Of a stretch of 64,000 nucleotides of DNA, positions 25,612 to 34,123 are shown one piece after another (the first letter of the stretch is position 1; each line of letters starts with the position of its first letter). The DNA is taken from contig SVFZ01000002.1 of assembly GCA_015056585.1 (NCBI GenBank), positions 1 through 64,000 on the forward strand, given 5' to 3'. Source of the DNA: Butyrivibrio sp. GTDB taxonomy: Bacteria; Bacillota; Clostridia; Lachnospirales; Lachnospiraceae. The notes beneath the pieces are model-generated. The model was not told the origin of the DNA and ran no database searches. It was given only the letters and a program-made list of their open reading frames with translations. The position numbers were made by a program, and so were the translations under genes.

Positions 25612-26997
25612 ATGAAAAATCTATATCCACTTACACCGGCGCAGAACATGCACTATCAGTGGATAAGGCAGTACCATACGCAGCAGGTCAGCGGGGTGAC
25701 AATTGCATTTGCTGTGAAAATGGATCTTGATTTTGTACTTCTTAACAAGTGCATAATCGAGGAAACCAAAAGATACGGATGTCTTAACCTCAGGTTTACT
25801 GAGCCGGATGAAAACGGTGAGATCAGGCAGTACTTCAAACGCAAATCCACAAAAACAATCAAAATACTGAATTTCTCAGACATATCCTTCGAGGAAGCTG
25901 AAAATGCCTGCCAAAGTCTTGCCTATGAGACTTTTGACGGCGCCGACAGGGCGATGTATGAGTTCTTTTTGCTGCGGCTCCCGGATGGCTACAACGGCTT
26001 TTTGGCGCACATCGACCACAGACTCATCGATTCCTGCGGCCTTGCAGTCATGGTAAAAGACATTATGGCTCTGTATGCGCACTACAAATTCGGTGCTGAC
26101 TATCCAAAAGAGCTGGCGAACTTTGAAGATGTGCTCATAAAGGATATTGACAAGCTTCACAACGAAAAGCGCTATATCAAAGATAAAGCCTTCTGGGATG
26201 AGCAGCTGGAAAAATACGGCGAGCCACTTTATTCGGATATTCAGGGAAAAAAGGTGCTGGAGACCTCAAGAAAAAAGCATGGCGACTGTACTCTGCGAAG
26301 TGCCGACATCGAGATGGATAATCTTTTTGTTGCTGTAAAAGACTACAAGCTTGAGCCGGAGCCTTCAAAGAGGCTTATGGACTACTGTGAAAGCAAAAAG
26401 ATCTCTTTTAACAATCTTCTGCTGCTTACCATGAGGACCTATTTATCCAAGGTAAATGACGGACAGGAAGACATAACAATAGAGAGCTTTATTGCAAGAA
26501 GATCCACGCACGACGAATGGACCAGCGGCGGAAGCAGAACCATCATGTTCCCCTGCAGAACCATCATAAGCGGAGCCACAAGCTTTTTTGACGCAGCGCT
26601 GAAGGTGCAAAATACTCAGAATAGTATTTATCTTCACAGCAATTACGATCCGGAGCTTATCAAGGCCTCTATAAAAGAAAGGTACGCACCTCCGGAGCAT
26701 ACCACCTATGAGAGCGTATATCTTACATATCAGCCCCTTCAGCCAAACGCAGAAAACATGAATCTTTCAGGGATACCATTTTATTTCAAGTGGTTTGCAA
26801 ACGGCGCTGCCACCAAGAAGATGTATCTCACCGTAACCCATACGGATGATGGCGGCCTGAATTTCTCTTACCACTACCAGACAGCTTCTGTTTCGGAAAA
26901 AGACGTTGAGCTCTTCTACTACTACATGATGCGAATAGTCTTTGCCGGAATCGAAGACGATTCAAGATCAATTGAAAGTATTATTAATTGTGTATAA
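25612..26997 (+). CDS. Freestanding condensation-domain-like acyltransferase
   Basis: A 461-residue protein starting at the ATG after GGAGGGG; a frame opening 60 bases earlier would place that ribosome site inside the gene. The fold is suggested by the start YPLTPAQNMHYQWIRQY, close to the first core motif of condensation domains, and by HIDHRLIDSCGLAVM, equivalent to HHxxxDG with His136 and Asp140 as catalytic pair. Length fits a single condensation domain without adenylation or carrier domains. It leads an operon with a separate carrier protein (13 bases on) and ligase. It probably transfers an acyl group from the carrier to an amine or alcohol acceptor; neither substrate is known. Confidence 0.72.
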   Translation: MKNLYPLTPAQNMHYQWIRQYHTQQVSGVTIAFAVKMDLDFVLLNKCIIEETKRYGCLNLRFTEPDENGEIRQYFKRKSTKTIKILNFSDISFEEAENACQSLAYETFDGADRAMYEFFLLRLPDGYNGFLAHIDHRLIDSCGLAVMVKDIMALYAHYKFGADYPKELANFEDVLIKDIDKLHNEKRYIKDKAFWDEQLEKYGEPLYSDIQGKKVLETSRKKHGDCTLRSADIEMDNLFVAVKDYKLEPEPSKRLMDYCESKKISFNNLLLLTMRTYLSKVNDGQEDITIESFIARRSTHDEWTSGGSRTIMFPCRTIISGATSFFDAALKVQNTQNSIYLHSNYDPELIKASIKERYAPPEHTTYESVYLTYQPLQPNAENMNLSGIPFYFKWFANGAATKKMYLTVTHTDDGGLNFSYHYQTASVSEKDVELFYYYMMRIVFAGIEDDSRSIESIINCV

Positions 26998-27010
26998 CAG
27001 GAGGAAAACC

Positions 27011-27250
27011 ATGGATACAGAAAGAAAATTTAAAGAATATCTTACACAGTACTGCGATATTGAACCAAAGGATATGACCGGTGAAATGAGATTTTTAGAG
27101 GATCTGGGACTTAGCTCTTTTGACTTCATGTCACTTCTTGGGGATCTGGAGGACAACTTCGATCTGGAGCTTGACCCTGAAACCATCGGCAATGTAACAA
27201 CAATCGGCGAGGCTCTTTCACTGATTGAAAAGACCCGTAAAACCGCATAA
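27011..27250 (+). CDS. Acyl/peptidyl carrier protein
   Basis: A 79-residue acidic helical protein beginning at ATG 27011 behind AGGAGG. The attachment site reads DLGLSSFDF, with Ser36 as the phosphopantetheine site, the same position as in E. coli AcpP. The Asp that normally precedes that Ser is replaced by Ser, a mild departure from the DSL motif. It is not the housekeeping AcpP, which would lie with fatty-acid genes. Flanked by condensation-like and adenylating enzymes, it should carry the activated substrate between them. No phosphopantetheinyl transferase gene is nearby. Confidence 0.85.
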   Translation: MDTERKFKEYLTQYCDIEPKDMTGEMRFLEDLGLSSFDFMSLLGDLEDNFDLELDPETIGNVTTIGEALSLIEKTRKTA

Positions 27251-27262
27251 CGAGGTGACGAC

Positions 27263-28759
27263 ATGGATAGCATACGAGAGCTCCTTGAGCAGATTGAAAA
27301 GGATTTTGCCAAAATGCCTGCAATCAAGTGGCCACAGGGAAAGGACATTCAGCAGAAAACCTATAAAGAGCTTGTAAACTCCGCTTCACTTATAAGGCGG
27401 GCGCTTGGCTTGCAGGGTCTTGATAATGACCACATAGCCATTGTGGGCTTTAGCTCCATAGAGTGGATCACAAGCTTTTTTGCAATAACTTCGGGAAACA
27501 ATTCGGCGGTACTTATCGATCCGCTGCTTCCTTCCGAAGAGATCATCGATTTGCTTATAAGATCCGATTCCAAGGCTGTTTTCCTGGATCCTTCCAAGAT
27601 GGATCTTGAAAAAGATATAGATGAAAAATGTCCGGGTATCAGAAAAATCTTTTACCTGAGCAGCGAACAGCTTGATGCCCTTGAAAAGACGGGTGAAAAT
27701 GCACCTGAAATAGAAGGAAATACCGGAGATAAGCTTGCCATGATAATATTTACCTCCGGCACAACAGGAAAGAGCAAGGGCGTAATGCTCTCACAGAAAA
27801 ATCTTTTAAGCAATGTTGAAGCGGTAGAATACGACACATGCCCGGGAAAAGTGACTCTCAGCGTTCTTCCTATACATCACGCCTATTGTCTTGTCATGGA
27901 CTATTTAAAGTGCCTTTCTCTTGGCTCCACCGTGTGTATCAACGACTCTTTTCTGCACATGGTAAAGAATATGCAGCTTTTTAAACCAAACGTAATGCTC
28001 ATGGTTCCCATGATGATTGAGACAATCTACAAAAAGCTCTCCTCTGCCGGAAAACTTCTGCCTAAGAAGGTAATTGCAGCAAAGGTTTTTGGCGGAAACC
28101 TCACTACGATTTTTTCCGGTGGTGCGCACCTGGATCCTTTTTACGTTGAGAAATTCAAGGAATACGGCGTTGATATCTATGAAGGCTACGGAATGAGCGA
28201 ATGTTCGCCGGTTATCAGCTCAAATACTCCGGCAAATTACAAGCCCGGTTCTGTGGGAAAAGTCCTGAAAAACGCCGAAGTCAAGTTCGTAAATGGGGAA
28301 ATACTTGTAAAAAGCAGCAGTGTGATGATGGGATATTACGATATGCCAAAGGAAACGGCAGAAACTCTCGAGGGCGGATATCTTCACACCGGTGACAAAG
28401 GCTATATGGACGACGACGGATATCTGTACATAAACGGAAGGATCAAGAATCTTATCATTCTGTCCAACGGCGAAAACATTTCTCCGGAAGAGATTGAAAA
28501 CAAGCTCTCTCTTTATCCTCTTATTGATGAGGTAATAGTTGCCGGTGACGAAAAGGGATTGACAGCAAAGATCTATCCTGATCAGGATATCATCGCAAAA
28601 AAGAAGATGAACAGCGAAAATGTGGAAAAAGAGCTGCAAACAATTCTTGACGAATACAACCGTTCACAGCCCACCTACAGAAGAATTGTCCATCTTGTAG
28701 TAAGGGAGAATCCATTTATAAGAAACACCACCAAAAAGATTCTCAGACAATATGCTTAG
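27263..28759 (+). CDS. AMP-dependent acyl-ligase, freestanding adenylation enzyme
   Basis: A 498-residue ANL-superfamily enzyme. The P-loop IIFTSGTTGKSKGVML lies at residues 161-176. The adenine-binding EGYGMSECSPV, the YLHTGDKGYMDDDGYLYINGR hinge region and a C-terminal NTTKKILRQ with the catalytic Lys are all present, so it should be active. Similarity in these motifs is nearer to fatty-acyl ligases than to amino-acid-specific adenylation domains, but the pocket cannot be decoded reliably. It starts 12 bases after the carrier gene and likely loads it. Its last 17 bases overlap the 3' end of the convergent TetR gene. Confidence 0.85.
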   Translation: MDSIRELLEQIEKDFAKMPAIKWPQGKDIQQKTYKELVNSASLIRRALGLQGLDNDHIAIVGFSSIEWITSFFAITSGNNSAVLIDPLLPSEEIIDLLIRSDSKAVFLDPSKMDLEKDIDEKCPGIRKIFYLSSEQLDALEKTGENAPEIEGNTGDKLAMIIFTSGTTGKSKGVMLSQKNLLSNVEAVEYDTCPGKVTLSVLPIHHAYCLVMDYLKCLSLGSTVCINDSFLHMVKNMQLFKPNVMLMVPMMIETIYKKLSSAGKLLPKKVIAAKVFGGNLTTIFSGGAHLDPFYVEKFKEYGVDIYEGYGMSECSPVISSNTPANYKPGSVGKVLKNAEVKFVNGEILVKSSSVMMGYYDMPKETAETLEGGYLHTGDKGYMDDDGYLYINGRIKNLIILSNGENISPEEIENKLSLYPLIDEVIVAGDEKGLTAKIYPDQDIIAKKKMNSENVEKELQTILDEYNRSQPTYRRIVHLVVRENPFIRNTTKKILRQYA

Positions 28760-29330
28760 AACTAAGTCCCGGAAGGACTCCGGATACAAATACCTGTGCC
28801 AGGATGTCCGCAATCTCATCCGCAGGCGCATCAAATCCGGTGGATGACCACTTATGAAGAACACCAATAGTGCTTCCGATTCCGGATGCTATAAAATAGG
28901 CGGCAGTTTTTTTGTCGCCTATGTGATAGGATTCGTTATCCGTAACCTGCCTCATATATCTGTCAAACATCAAAAGCATCTTTTCGAAAAAGGCGTCCCC
29001 TCTGGTACTGTTAAGAAGGGTGGACAGAAAAGGATTATCTTTTGTGTAATTGCAGATGGCAAGAAAAAAGGACTTACAGATTTCTTTGTCATCCTGTGGG
29101 TGAAAGCTCTCCATCAGGGAAAAGATTTTCTCAATAGTCTTCTCCTCCGCAGCATTCACAAGGTCCGGAACATTTTCATAGTGATTGTAAAAAGTACTCC
29201 TGACTATCCCGGCTTTCTTTATGACATCGGAAACTGTAATCCTGTCTATTTCTTTTTCTTTTAACAGCAGAAAGAAGGAATCAAAGATTGCATCCTCTAC
29301 TGCTGTGTATCTCTCGTCCTGTTCATTCAT
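28743..29330 (-). CDS. TetR-family transcriptional regulator
   Basis: A 195-residue TetR protein. The N-terminal helix-turn-helix reads ITVSDVIKKAGIVRSTFYNHY. The ligand-binding C-terminal part has the usual helical pattern with a YFIASGIGSTIGVLHKW segment of the kind found in TetR_C families. The stop codon lies inside the ligase gene, giving a 17-base tail-to-tail overlap. No Shine-Dalgarno precedes the ATG; a TATAAT box lies 6 bases before it, so the message may be leaderless. It is the obvious candidate to control the condensation/carrier/ligase operon, but the operon's promoter is 3.8 kb away. Confidence 0.87.
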   Translation of the reverse strand: MNEQDERYTAVEDAIFDSFFLLLKEKEIDRITVSDVIKKAGIVRSTFYNHYENVPDLVNAAEEKTIEKIFSLMESFHPQDDKEICKSFFLAICNYTKDNPFLSTLLNSTRGDAFFEKMLLMFDRYMRQVTDNESYHIGDKKTAAYFIASGIGSTIGVLHKWSSTGFDAPADEIADILAQVFVSGVLPGLSSKHIV

Positions 29331-29336
29331 GAGGTT

Positions 29337-29356
29337 ATTATATCACGTTTTGTGGT
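29337..29356 (-). promoter_or_regulatory. TetR gene promoter overlapping an inverted repeat
   Basis: On the minus strand TATAAT occupies 29337-29342, only 6 bases from the start codon, so transcription would begin at or beside the ATG. Directly upstream ATCAC and GTGGT form an imperfect inverted repeat (29342-29356) that could be the TetR operator. The -35 region is poor (TTTAGT). Confidence 0.4.
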
Positions 29357-29507
29357 GTCACTAAATGTCTGATGGTTCCCTCTATATGCAGTTTTACTAT
29401 ATTTCATAAAAAGAATTTGGCCATAAATAAGTAAAAATAAGCAATAATTAGGTATGAAAAGCTCTCTCTTTTTCTTATGATAAATATGTACAGACTTGGA
29501 GGGAATT

Positions 29508-31574
29508 ATGAATCTAAAAACTGCCTATGAACCATATTTTAAGATCGGTGCTGCGATTTCCAGATGGAATCTGCATACTAAAGCACACATGAATCTTCTT
29601 ACAGCCCAGTTTAACAGCTTTACCTGTGAGAATGATATGAAACCCATGTATTATCTGGATCAGGACGAGAACAAGTCCGATCCTGAAAAATATAACCTCG
29701 CTCCTGCTCTCACCTTTGAGCATGCAATCCCTTATCTGGAATTTGCCAAAGAGCAGGGAATTGCCATGCGCGGACACACTCTTGTGTGGCACAACCAGAC
29801 TCCTAAGTGGTTTTTCTGCGAAAAATACAATGAAATGTATCCATTTGCAGACAGAGAGACCATTCTTGCGAGACTTGAGAGCTATATTCACGGTGTTCTT
29901 GACTTCGTTCAGACCAATTATCCCGGAATCATCTATGCCTGGGATGTTGTCAATGAAATCGTGGACGAAGGCGCTTTCAGGAAGTCAATCTGGAGCAAAA
30001 CTGTAGGCGATGACTTCTTTATAAAAGCCTTCGAATATGCCAGAAAATATGTAGCTCCCGGTGTGGATCTTTTTTACAATGACTATGAGACTGCCCTTGA
30101 TTGGAAAAGAGATTTCATCATAAAAAACGTCCTGGCTCCACTGATGGGCAAAAAGCTTGTAGACGGAATGGGCATGCAGTCTCATCTTTTGATGGATCAT
30201 CCGGATTTTAACGACTATCGCACAGCTCTTGAGATGTACGGTGCGCTGGGACTTAAGATTCATGTTACTGAGCTGGATATGCACAATGCAGACCCCAGTG
30301 ATGAGTCCATGCACGCTCTGGCTCTTAGATACAAGGAGCTTTTTAGGATTTACCTGGATGCAAAAAAATCCGGAAAAGCTAACATAACAAGCGTTACTTT
30401 TTGGAACCTTCTGGACGAAAACAGCTGGCTGTCCGGCTTTAGAAGAGAGACCAGCTATCCTCTTTTATTCCATGGCAAGTGCGAGGCTAAGGAAGCCTAC
30501 TACGAAGTGCTTAAAGACGCTGTTCCGGAGGATCAGATCGACAGATGGGAGCCTTCATATGCTGAGGATGAGTACCTGTGCAAAGGAATGCCTGAATCTG
30601 ACACAATTAAATTCCGCGAAAATATCTGGAATGACGGAGAGTATAATTATGCTGCTTCCTACGGTTTTACTCCAAATGTTTTTGCTTACCTCCACAAGGA
30701 CAAGGAAAAGCGCGACTGCGTGCTTGTTGTGCCGGGTGGCGGGTATTGCATGTGCTGCTCTCATGAGGGAGAGCTTCCCGCAATGGAGTTTTTTAATCGT
30801 GGCATGAATGCTTTTGTTCTTAGTTACACCACTGATATCACCATGTCAGTGCCGCTTAAAAAGCAGCCGCTTGAAGATATTTCAAGAGCTGTGCGCTATA
30901 TAAGGAAAAAAGCAGCTGACGTTGGGCAGAAAATCGGAAACCTCTTTATCTGTGGTTTCTCAGCGGGCGCTCATGTCTGCGGAAGTCTTGCTGTTCACTA
31001 TGATGACATTACTGATAAGAATCCTAAGTTTAACAAATACTCTAACAGACCTGATGGTGTGATTCTCTCCTATCCGGTGATTACAACAGGCGAGTACACT
31101 CATAAGGATTCTGTAAGAGCCCTGCTTGGGGAAAATCCCACTCAAAAAGAGCTTGATTATTTCTCTCTTGAAAAACAGGTAAAAGAGAATACTCCGCCCT
31201 GCTTCATCTGGCAGACTCAGGAAGATGCCCTTGTACCTGTAGAAAACAGCTATTTATTTGCAATGGCACTCCGTAAAAACCATGTTCCGTTCGCCCACTA
31301 TGTTTTCCCAAATGGCTACCATGGGCTCACTATAGCAAACAAGGCATTTTTCAGCGGATGGTCCGGCGGCGACTACACAATGGAACAGACCATGCGAGCT
31401 GCATTTTCTGTAAAGGAAGGAAAGGGAGTAAATGTCTCTGAAAAGCGCAGACAAGAGCTGATCGATCAATTCTTTGGCGGAAATGAAATGCCGGCAACGG
31501 GAATTGACGAGAGCCTTAAGGAAGATGTTGGCCTCTGGTCCGATCTTTGCTATGCATGGATTAAGAGAATCTGA
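29508..31574 (+). CDS. Bifunctional GH10 endo-xylanase and acetyl esterase
   Basis: A 688-residue fusion from the ATG at 29508, 5 bases after GGAGGG; a TTG 12 bases earlier is rejected. Residues 1-340 form a GH10 barrel: HTLVWHNQTPKWFF, acid/base Glu150 in WDVVNEIVDEG and nucleophile Glu255 in HVTELDMH. Residues 400-650 are an alpha/beta-hydrolase with an oxyanion loop VVPGGGYCM and catalytic Ser485 in GFSAG. Probable Asp573 and His605 complete the triad. There is no signal peptide, so it should act on acetylated xylo-oligosaccharides already imported, cleaving the backbone and deacetylating in one polypeptide. It is monocistronic. Confidence 0.88.
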   Translation: MNLKTAYEPYFKIGAAISRWNLHTKAHMNLLTAQFNSFTCENDMKPMYYLDQDENKSDPEKYNLAPALTFEHAIPYLEFAKEQGIAMRGHTLVWHNQTPKWFFCEKYNEMYPFADRETILARLESYIHGVLDFVQTNYPGIIYAWDVVNEIVDEGAFRKSIWSKTVGDDFFIKAFEYARKYVAPGVDLFYNDYETALDWKRDFIIKNVLAPLMGKKLVDGMGMQSHLLMDHPDFNDYRTALEMYGALGLKIHVTELDMHNADPSDESMHALALRYKELFRIYLDAKKSGKANITSVTFWNLLDENSWLSGFRRETSYPLLFHGKCEAKEAYYEVLKDAVPEDQIDRWEPSYAEDEYLCKGMPESDTIKFRENIWNDGEYNYAASYGFTPNVFAYLHKDKEKRDCVLVVPGGGYCMCCSHEGELPAMEFFNRGMNAFVLSYTTDITMSVPLKKQPLEDISRAVRYIRKKAADVGQKIGNLFICGFSAGAHVCGSLAVHYDDITDKNPKFNKYSNRPDGVILSYPVITTGEYTHKDSVRALLGENPTQKELDYFSLEKQVKENTPPCFIWQTQEDALVPVENSYLFAMALRKNHVPFAHYVFPNGYHGLTIANKAFFSGWSGGDYTMEQTMRAAFSVKEGKGVNVSEKRRQELIDQFFGGNEMPATGIDESLKEDVGLWSDLCYAWIKRI

Positions 31575-31621
31575 ACCAAATTTCAGATAGCATAAATTGA
31601 ACTGATAAATGCTTATACTTA

Positions 31622-31665
31622 CAAAAAAAAGAGGAAGTGTAGCCGGTATCAAGCTATACTTCCTC
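31622..31665 (-). terminator. Terminator overlapping the end of the GNAT gene
   Basis: Stem GAGGAAGTATAGC/GGCTACACTTCCTC in minus orientation with one mismatch, followed by eight T residues. Its first arm contains the GNAT stop codon and last codons. It lies between convergent genes and would also face transcripts from the xylanase. Confidence 0.85.
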
Positions 31666-32301
31666 ACAAATATAAATCTTTTTGCTCTTAAGCCAATCAA
31701 GTGCCTTTTTATCATCTGTAAAATCCGTTCTCGCAGCCTTATTGAAGGCATCAAGATCTGTAATCTTACCCATTATCACAGGATCATCAGGAAGCACCTC
31801 GCCCTGATCCATGCTTCTAAGCATATCTTCCTTGTTCATGCGCCTTATGTAGTCTTCGTCTCTGACACAATAGACATCATATCTCTCTTTTACGTCCTCA
31901 TAATCAGCAATCCGGTCCAGGCAAAAATCACATATTTTCTCAAATCCCATCCAGGAATATATCGCCTCGTCAACAGGTAAAAGATATACGAAGGGAATAT
32001 GCTCATTTTTAAGAATTTCAAAGGTTTTCTCAAAAACTCTTTTCATCTGGCCTTCATGGCGCCGTTTTTTTGTAGTAGCAACAGCAACAATATAGTAGCT
32101 CTTAACTGTTTTCCCATTCAGAGAAACATAGTAGGGATTTAAGTGAAGCATGGATATTATTTCGCCGTTTTCCTCACTTACAATGATCCTGTTATCGATG
32201 CATTTATCCATGTAATAGTAATTCACAAATTCCTTTGGATCATCGAAAGCCTCTTCGTATAATTTTCTCGTTTTTTCTTTTTCAAAGCACTCTGTAATCA
32301 T
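31654..32301 (-). CDS. GNAT-family N-acetyltransferase
   Basis: A 215-residue protein counted from the ATG at 32301, whose ATGA overlaps the stop of the upstream DUF2156 gene; a TTG start 15 bases earlier is less likely. The acetyl-CoA binding signature lies in YYIVAVATTKKRRHEGQMKR, a V-x-T-x-x-x-RRxG-like form resembling Eis-type acetyltransferases. It is followed by a typical IPFVYLLPVDEAIYSWMGFEKI strand and helix. The last 50 residues are short of the usual C-terminal Eis domain. The substrate is unknown; coupling to DUF2156 suggests a joint role, possibly on an aminoacyl or amine group. Confidence 0.75.
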   Translation of the reverse strand: MITECFEKEKTRKLYEEAFDDPKEFVNYYYMDKCIDNRIIVSEENGEIISMLHLNPYYVSLNGKTVKSYYIVAVATTKKRRHEGQMKRVFEKTFEILKNEHIPFVYLLPVDEAIYSWMGFEKICDFCLDRIADYEDVKERYDVYCVRDEDYIRRMNKEDMLRSMDQGEVLPDDPVIMGKITDLDAFNKAARTDFTDDKKALDWLKSKKIYICEEV

Positions 32302-33224
32302 ACTGTTTTCTCGCAAACTCTGTATTTTCTGGCGTACCCCACAGGATTATAACTCTCTTTTGCCTGTCTGAGCCCTTCTATTCCCATGTCATCTTCTCTG
32401 TTAACCAATTCGGCATCTTCATAAGAATTTAAAAGAAACTGCTGATTGATGACCTGATAGATTCCCGGAATTGCTGAATTTCCTTTCTCTATACTGATAA
32501 CAGCCATTTTTTCCCTGCTGTTATAAGAACCGATGGTAAAAGCCTCCAGCATCTCATCTATGAAAATGCCACCAATCCTGAAGGTGACCTTATCACAGTT
32601 CCTGAGCATTTCAATGACTCCATTTTTTTCAATTATAAGGGTATCTTTGCTGTCTACACCCTCGGAAAGTCTGATTTCAACCCATTTTTTCATGAATTCT
32701 TCAAGGAAGTACTCGTCGACGCAGCAAAGAGTCTTATACTCCCATCTGCCCTCGTACTCCTTCATGAATTTGTTTATGAGATTTCTCTTTTTCTGGTACT
32801 TTTTGCCGGGAAGTGTTCTAAGTTCCTCAGCGTCATAGAGATAGTCCTTAAGATCAAATTCCTCTTCTATCTCAAAGTCTTTATTCTCAAGCAAATTAAG
32901 CGCCTTAAGGGCATCTTCATCCGCCAGATCAATCCTGAGCGGGCTGTGGAGCTCTTCCTTAAAATAATTCCGCAGCAAACCGAAGTATTCCGGCAGTTTT
33001 TCTTCCCTGCAGTAAGGCATTGCAGCAAAATAGCCCTTATCATCCTTCATAAGAATAATTGCTGCCTCATCCTCAATATAAATCTCTGTATTGTATAAAT
33101 CCTTCCAGATGTATGTGTCCAGCACTGTGCTGTCACAGGTTTTATTATTTCTGAGCGCGTAAATTTCAGCAAGTTTCGCAGCTTCTTCAAATAATGGCTT
33201 ATGAAAGGTGAGTTTTTTATCCAT
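32298..33224 (-). CDS. DUF2156 protein (LPG-synthase C-terminal-domain-like, aminoacyl transferase fold)
   Basis: A 308-residue soluble protein, starting at the ATG at 33224 after GGGAGA; a frame 48 bases longer has no ribosome site. It matches the DUF2156 type, two linked GNAT-like lobes as in the catalytic end of lysyl-phosphatidylglycerol synthase. Supporting segments are PGKKYQKKRNLINKFMKEY in the middle, FRIGGIFIDEMLEAFTIG, and the closing VNREDDMGIEGLRQAKESY with YNPVGYARKYRV. There is no membrane flippase domain, so lipid export is not expected. It overlaps the GNAT gene by 4 bases. The true acceptor is unknown. Confidence 0.75.
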   Translation of the reverse strand: MDKKLTFHKPLFEEAAKLAEIYALRNNKTCDSTVLDTYIWKDLYNTEIYIEDEAAIILMKDDKGYFAAMPYCREEKLPEYFGLLRNYFKEELHSPLRIDLADEDALKALNLLENKDFEIEEEFDLKDYLYDAEELRTLPGKKYQKKRNLINKFMKEYEGRWEYKTLCCVDEYFLEEFMKKWVEIRLSEGVDSKDTLIIEKNGVIEMLRNCDKVTFRIGGIFIDEMLEAFTIGSYNSREKMAVISIEKGNSAIPGIYQVINQQFLLNSYEDAELVNREDDMGIEGLRQAKESYNPVGYARKYRVCEKTV

Positions 33225-33277
33225 AAATTCTCCCGAACTTATCGTTCCGCGTCGTCCTATTTGATTGTACACAATTT

Positions 33278-33306
33278 ATACTAAATCCATTATATATCAT
33301 TGTCAA
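33278..33306 (-). promoter_or_regulatory. Promoter of the DUF2156-GNAT operon
   Basis: TTGACA and TAGTAT on the minus strand are separated by 17 bases, about 55 bases before the start codon. An alternative TATAAT overlaps the spacer. Confidence 0.6.
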
Positions 33307-33378
33307 GTTTCCTGTCATAAAATATTTATAAACTGAGCTTTTACAGATCAGCAGAGGGGTTTTTCCAAGCCTTTGTGC

Positions 33379-33384
33379 TATAAT
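33379..33384 (+). promoter_or_regulatory. Extended -10 promoter of the UPF0340 gene
   Basis: TGCTATAAT gives a consensus -10 with TG extension 62 bases before the start at 33446. The -35 region is not recognisable. Confidence 0.55.
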
Positions 33385-33445
33385 ATACAATTGAACCGGG
33401 TATTTAATAAATACACACTAATAAGTTATGTAAGGGGTAATTATC

Positions 33446-34009
33446 ATGAATTTTAAAGATATAGAACAGCAGAGCAGATCTGCAGTATTGGAAATACTTA
33501 AAGGAGCCCGCCTTGAAAAGGGCTCAATTTTCGTTATTGGATGCTCTTCCAGCGAGATTCTCGGAGATCAGATAGGTACTGCCACAAACCTTGACTCAGC
33601 GGAAGCTGTCTACAACGGCATTATTCCTGTGCTCAAGGAACAGGGCATCTTCCCTGCCGTGCAGTGCTGTGAACATTTGAACAGAGCACTTGTTGTCGAA
33701 AAAAACATTCTGGAAAAATATGATTTTGAACAGGTAAATGCAATTCCACAGCCCAATCACGCAGGTGGAGCCCTTGCTACCGTGGCTTATCAGAAATTTG
33801 ATGATCCAATCCTCGTTGAGTCAATAAAAGGAAAGGCTGATGCAGGAATCGACATCGGCGGAACCATGATAGGAATGCATATGCACAGTGTTGTAGTGCC
33901 TATGCGCATTTCCCTTAGAAAAATCGGAGAAGCTCCCATCATATGCGCTCGTCACAGGCCAAAATACGTCGGCGGACAGCGTGCAATTTATGATGAATCG
34001 CTGATGTAA
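33446..34009 (+). CDS. UPF0340 / TIGR01440 family protein (YwlG-like)
   Basis: A 187-residue protein of the UPF0340 family, at its usual length. Recognisable features are FVIGCSSSEILGDQIG near residue 30, QCCEHLNRALV in the middle and a His-rich GIDIGGTMIGMHMHSVVVP. It closes with CARHRPKYVGGQRAIY. Conserved Cys and His residues suggest a metal or thiol site, but no biochemical function is established for the family. It is monocistronic, with a good AAGGGG ribosome site and a bidirectional terminator. Confidence 0.85.
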   Translation: MNFKDIEQQSRSAVLEILKGARLEKGSIFVIGCSSSEILGDQIGTATNLDSAEAVYNGIIPVLKEQGIFPAVQCCEHLNRALVVEKNILEKYDFEQVNAIPQPNHAGGALATVAYQKFDDPILVESIKGKADAGIDIGGTMIGMHMHSVVVPMRISLRKIGEAPIICARHRPKYVGGQRAIYDESLM

Positions 34010-34049
34010 AGTAATATCCCGCTTTATTTCTTATTCAATTCAGAAGCAC

Positions 34050-34087
34050 AAAAATGCTTAACATGCAATTATGTTAAGCATTTTTTA
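34050..34087. terminator. Bidirectional terminator between UPF0340 and gamma-carbonic anhydrase
   Basis: Stem AAAATGCTTAACAT/ATGTTAAGCATTTT with a short loop and T runs on both strands, between convergent genes. Confidence 0.88.
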
Positions 34088-34123
34088 TAATCAAGTATCA
34101 ATATAAATAATCCAATAAATGCT

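Noticed and set aside
29496-29507. TTG start four codons upstream for the GH10-esterase
   Set aside because: It would place the strong GGAGGG ribosome site inside the coding region, whereas the ATG at 29508 is ideally spaced from it.
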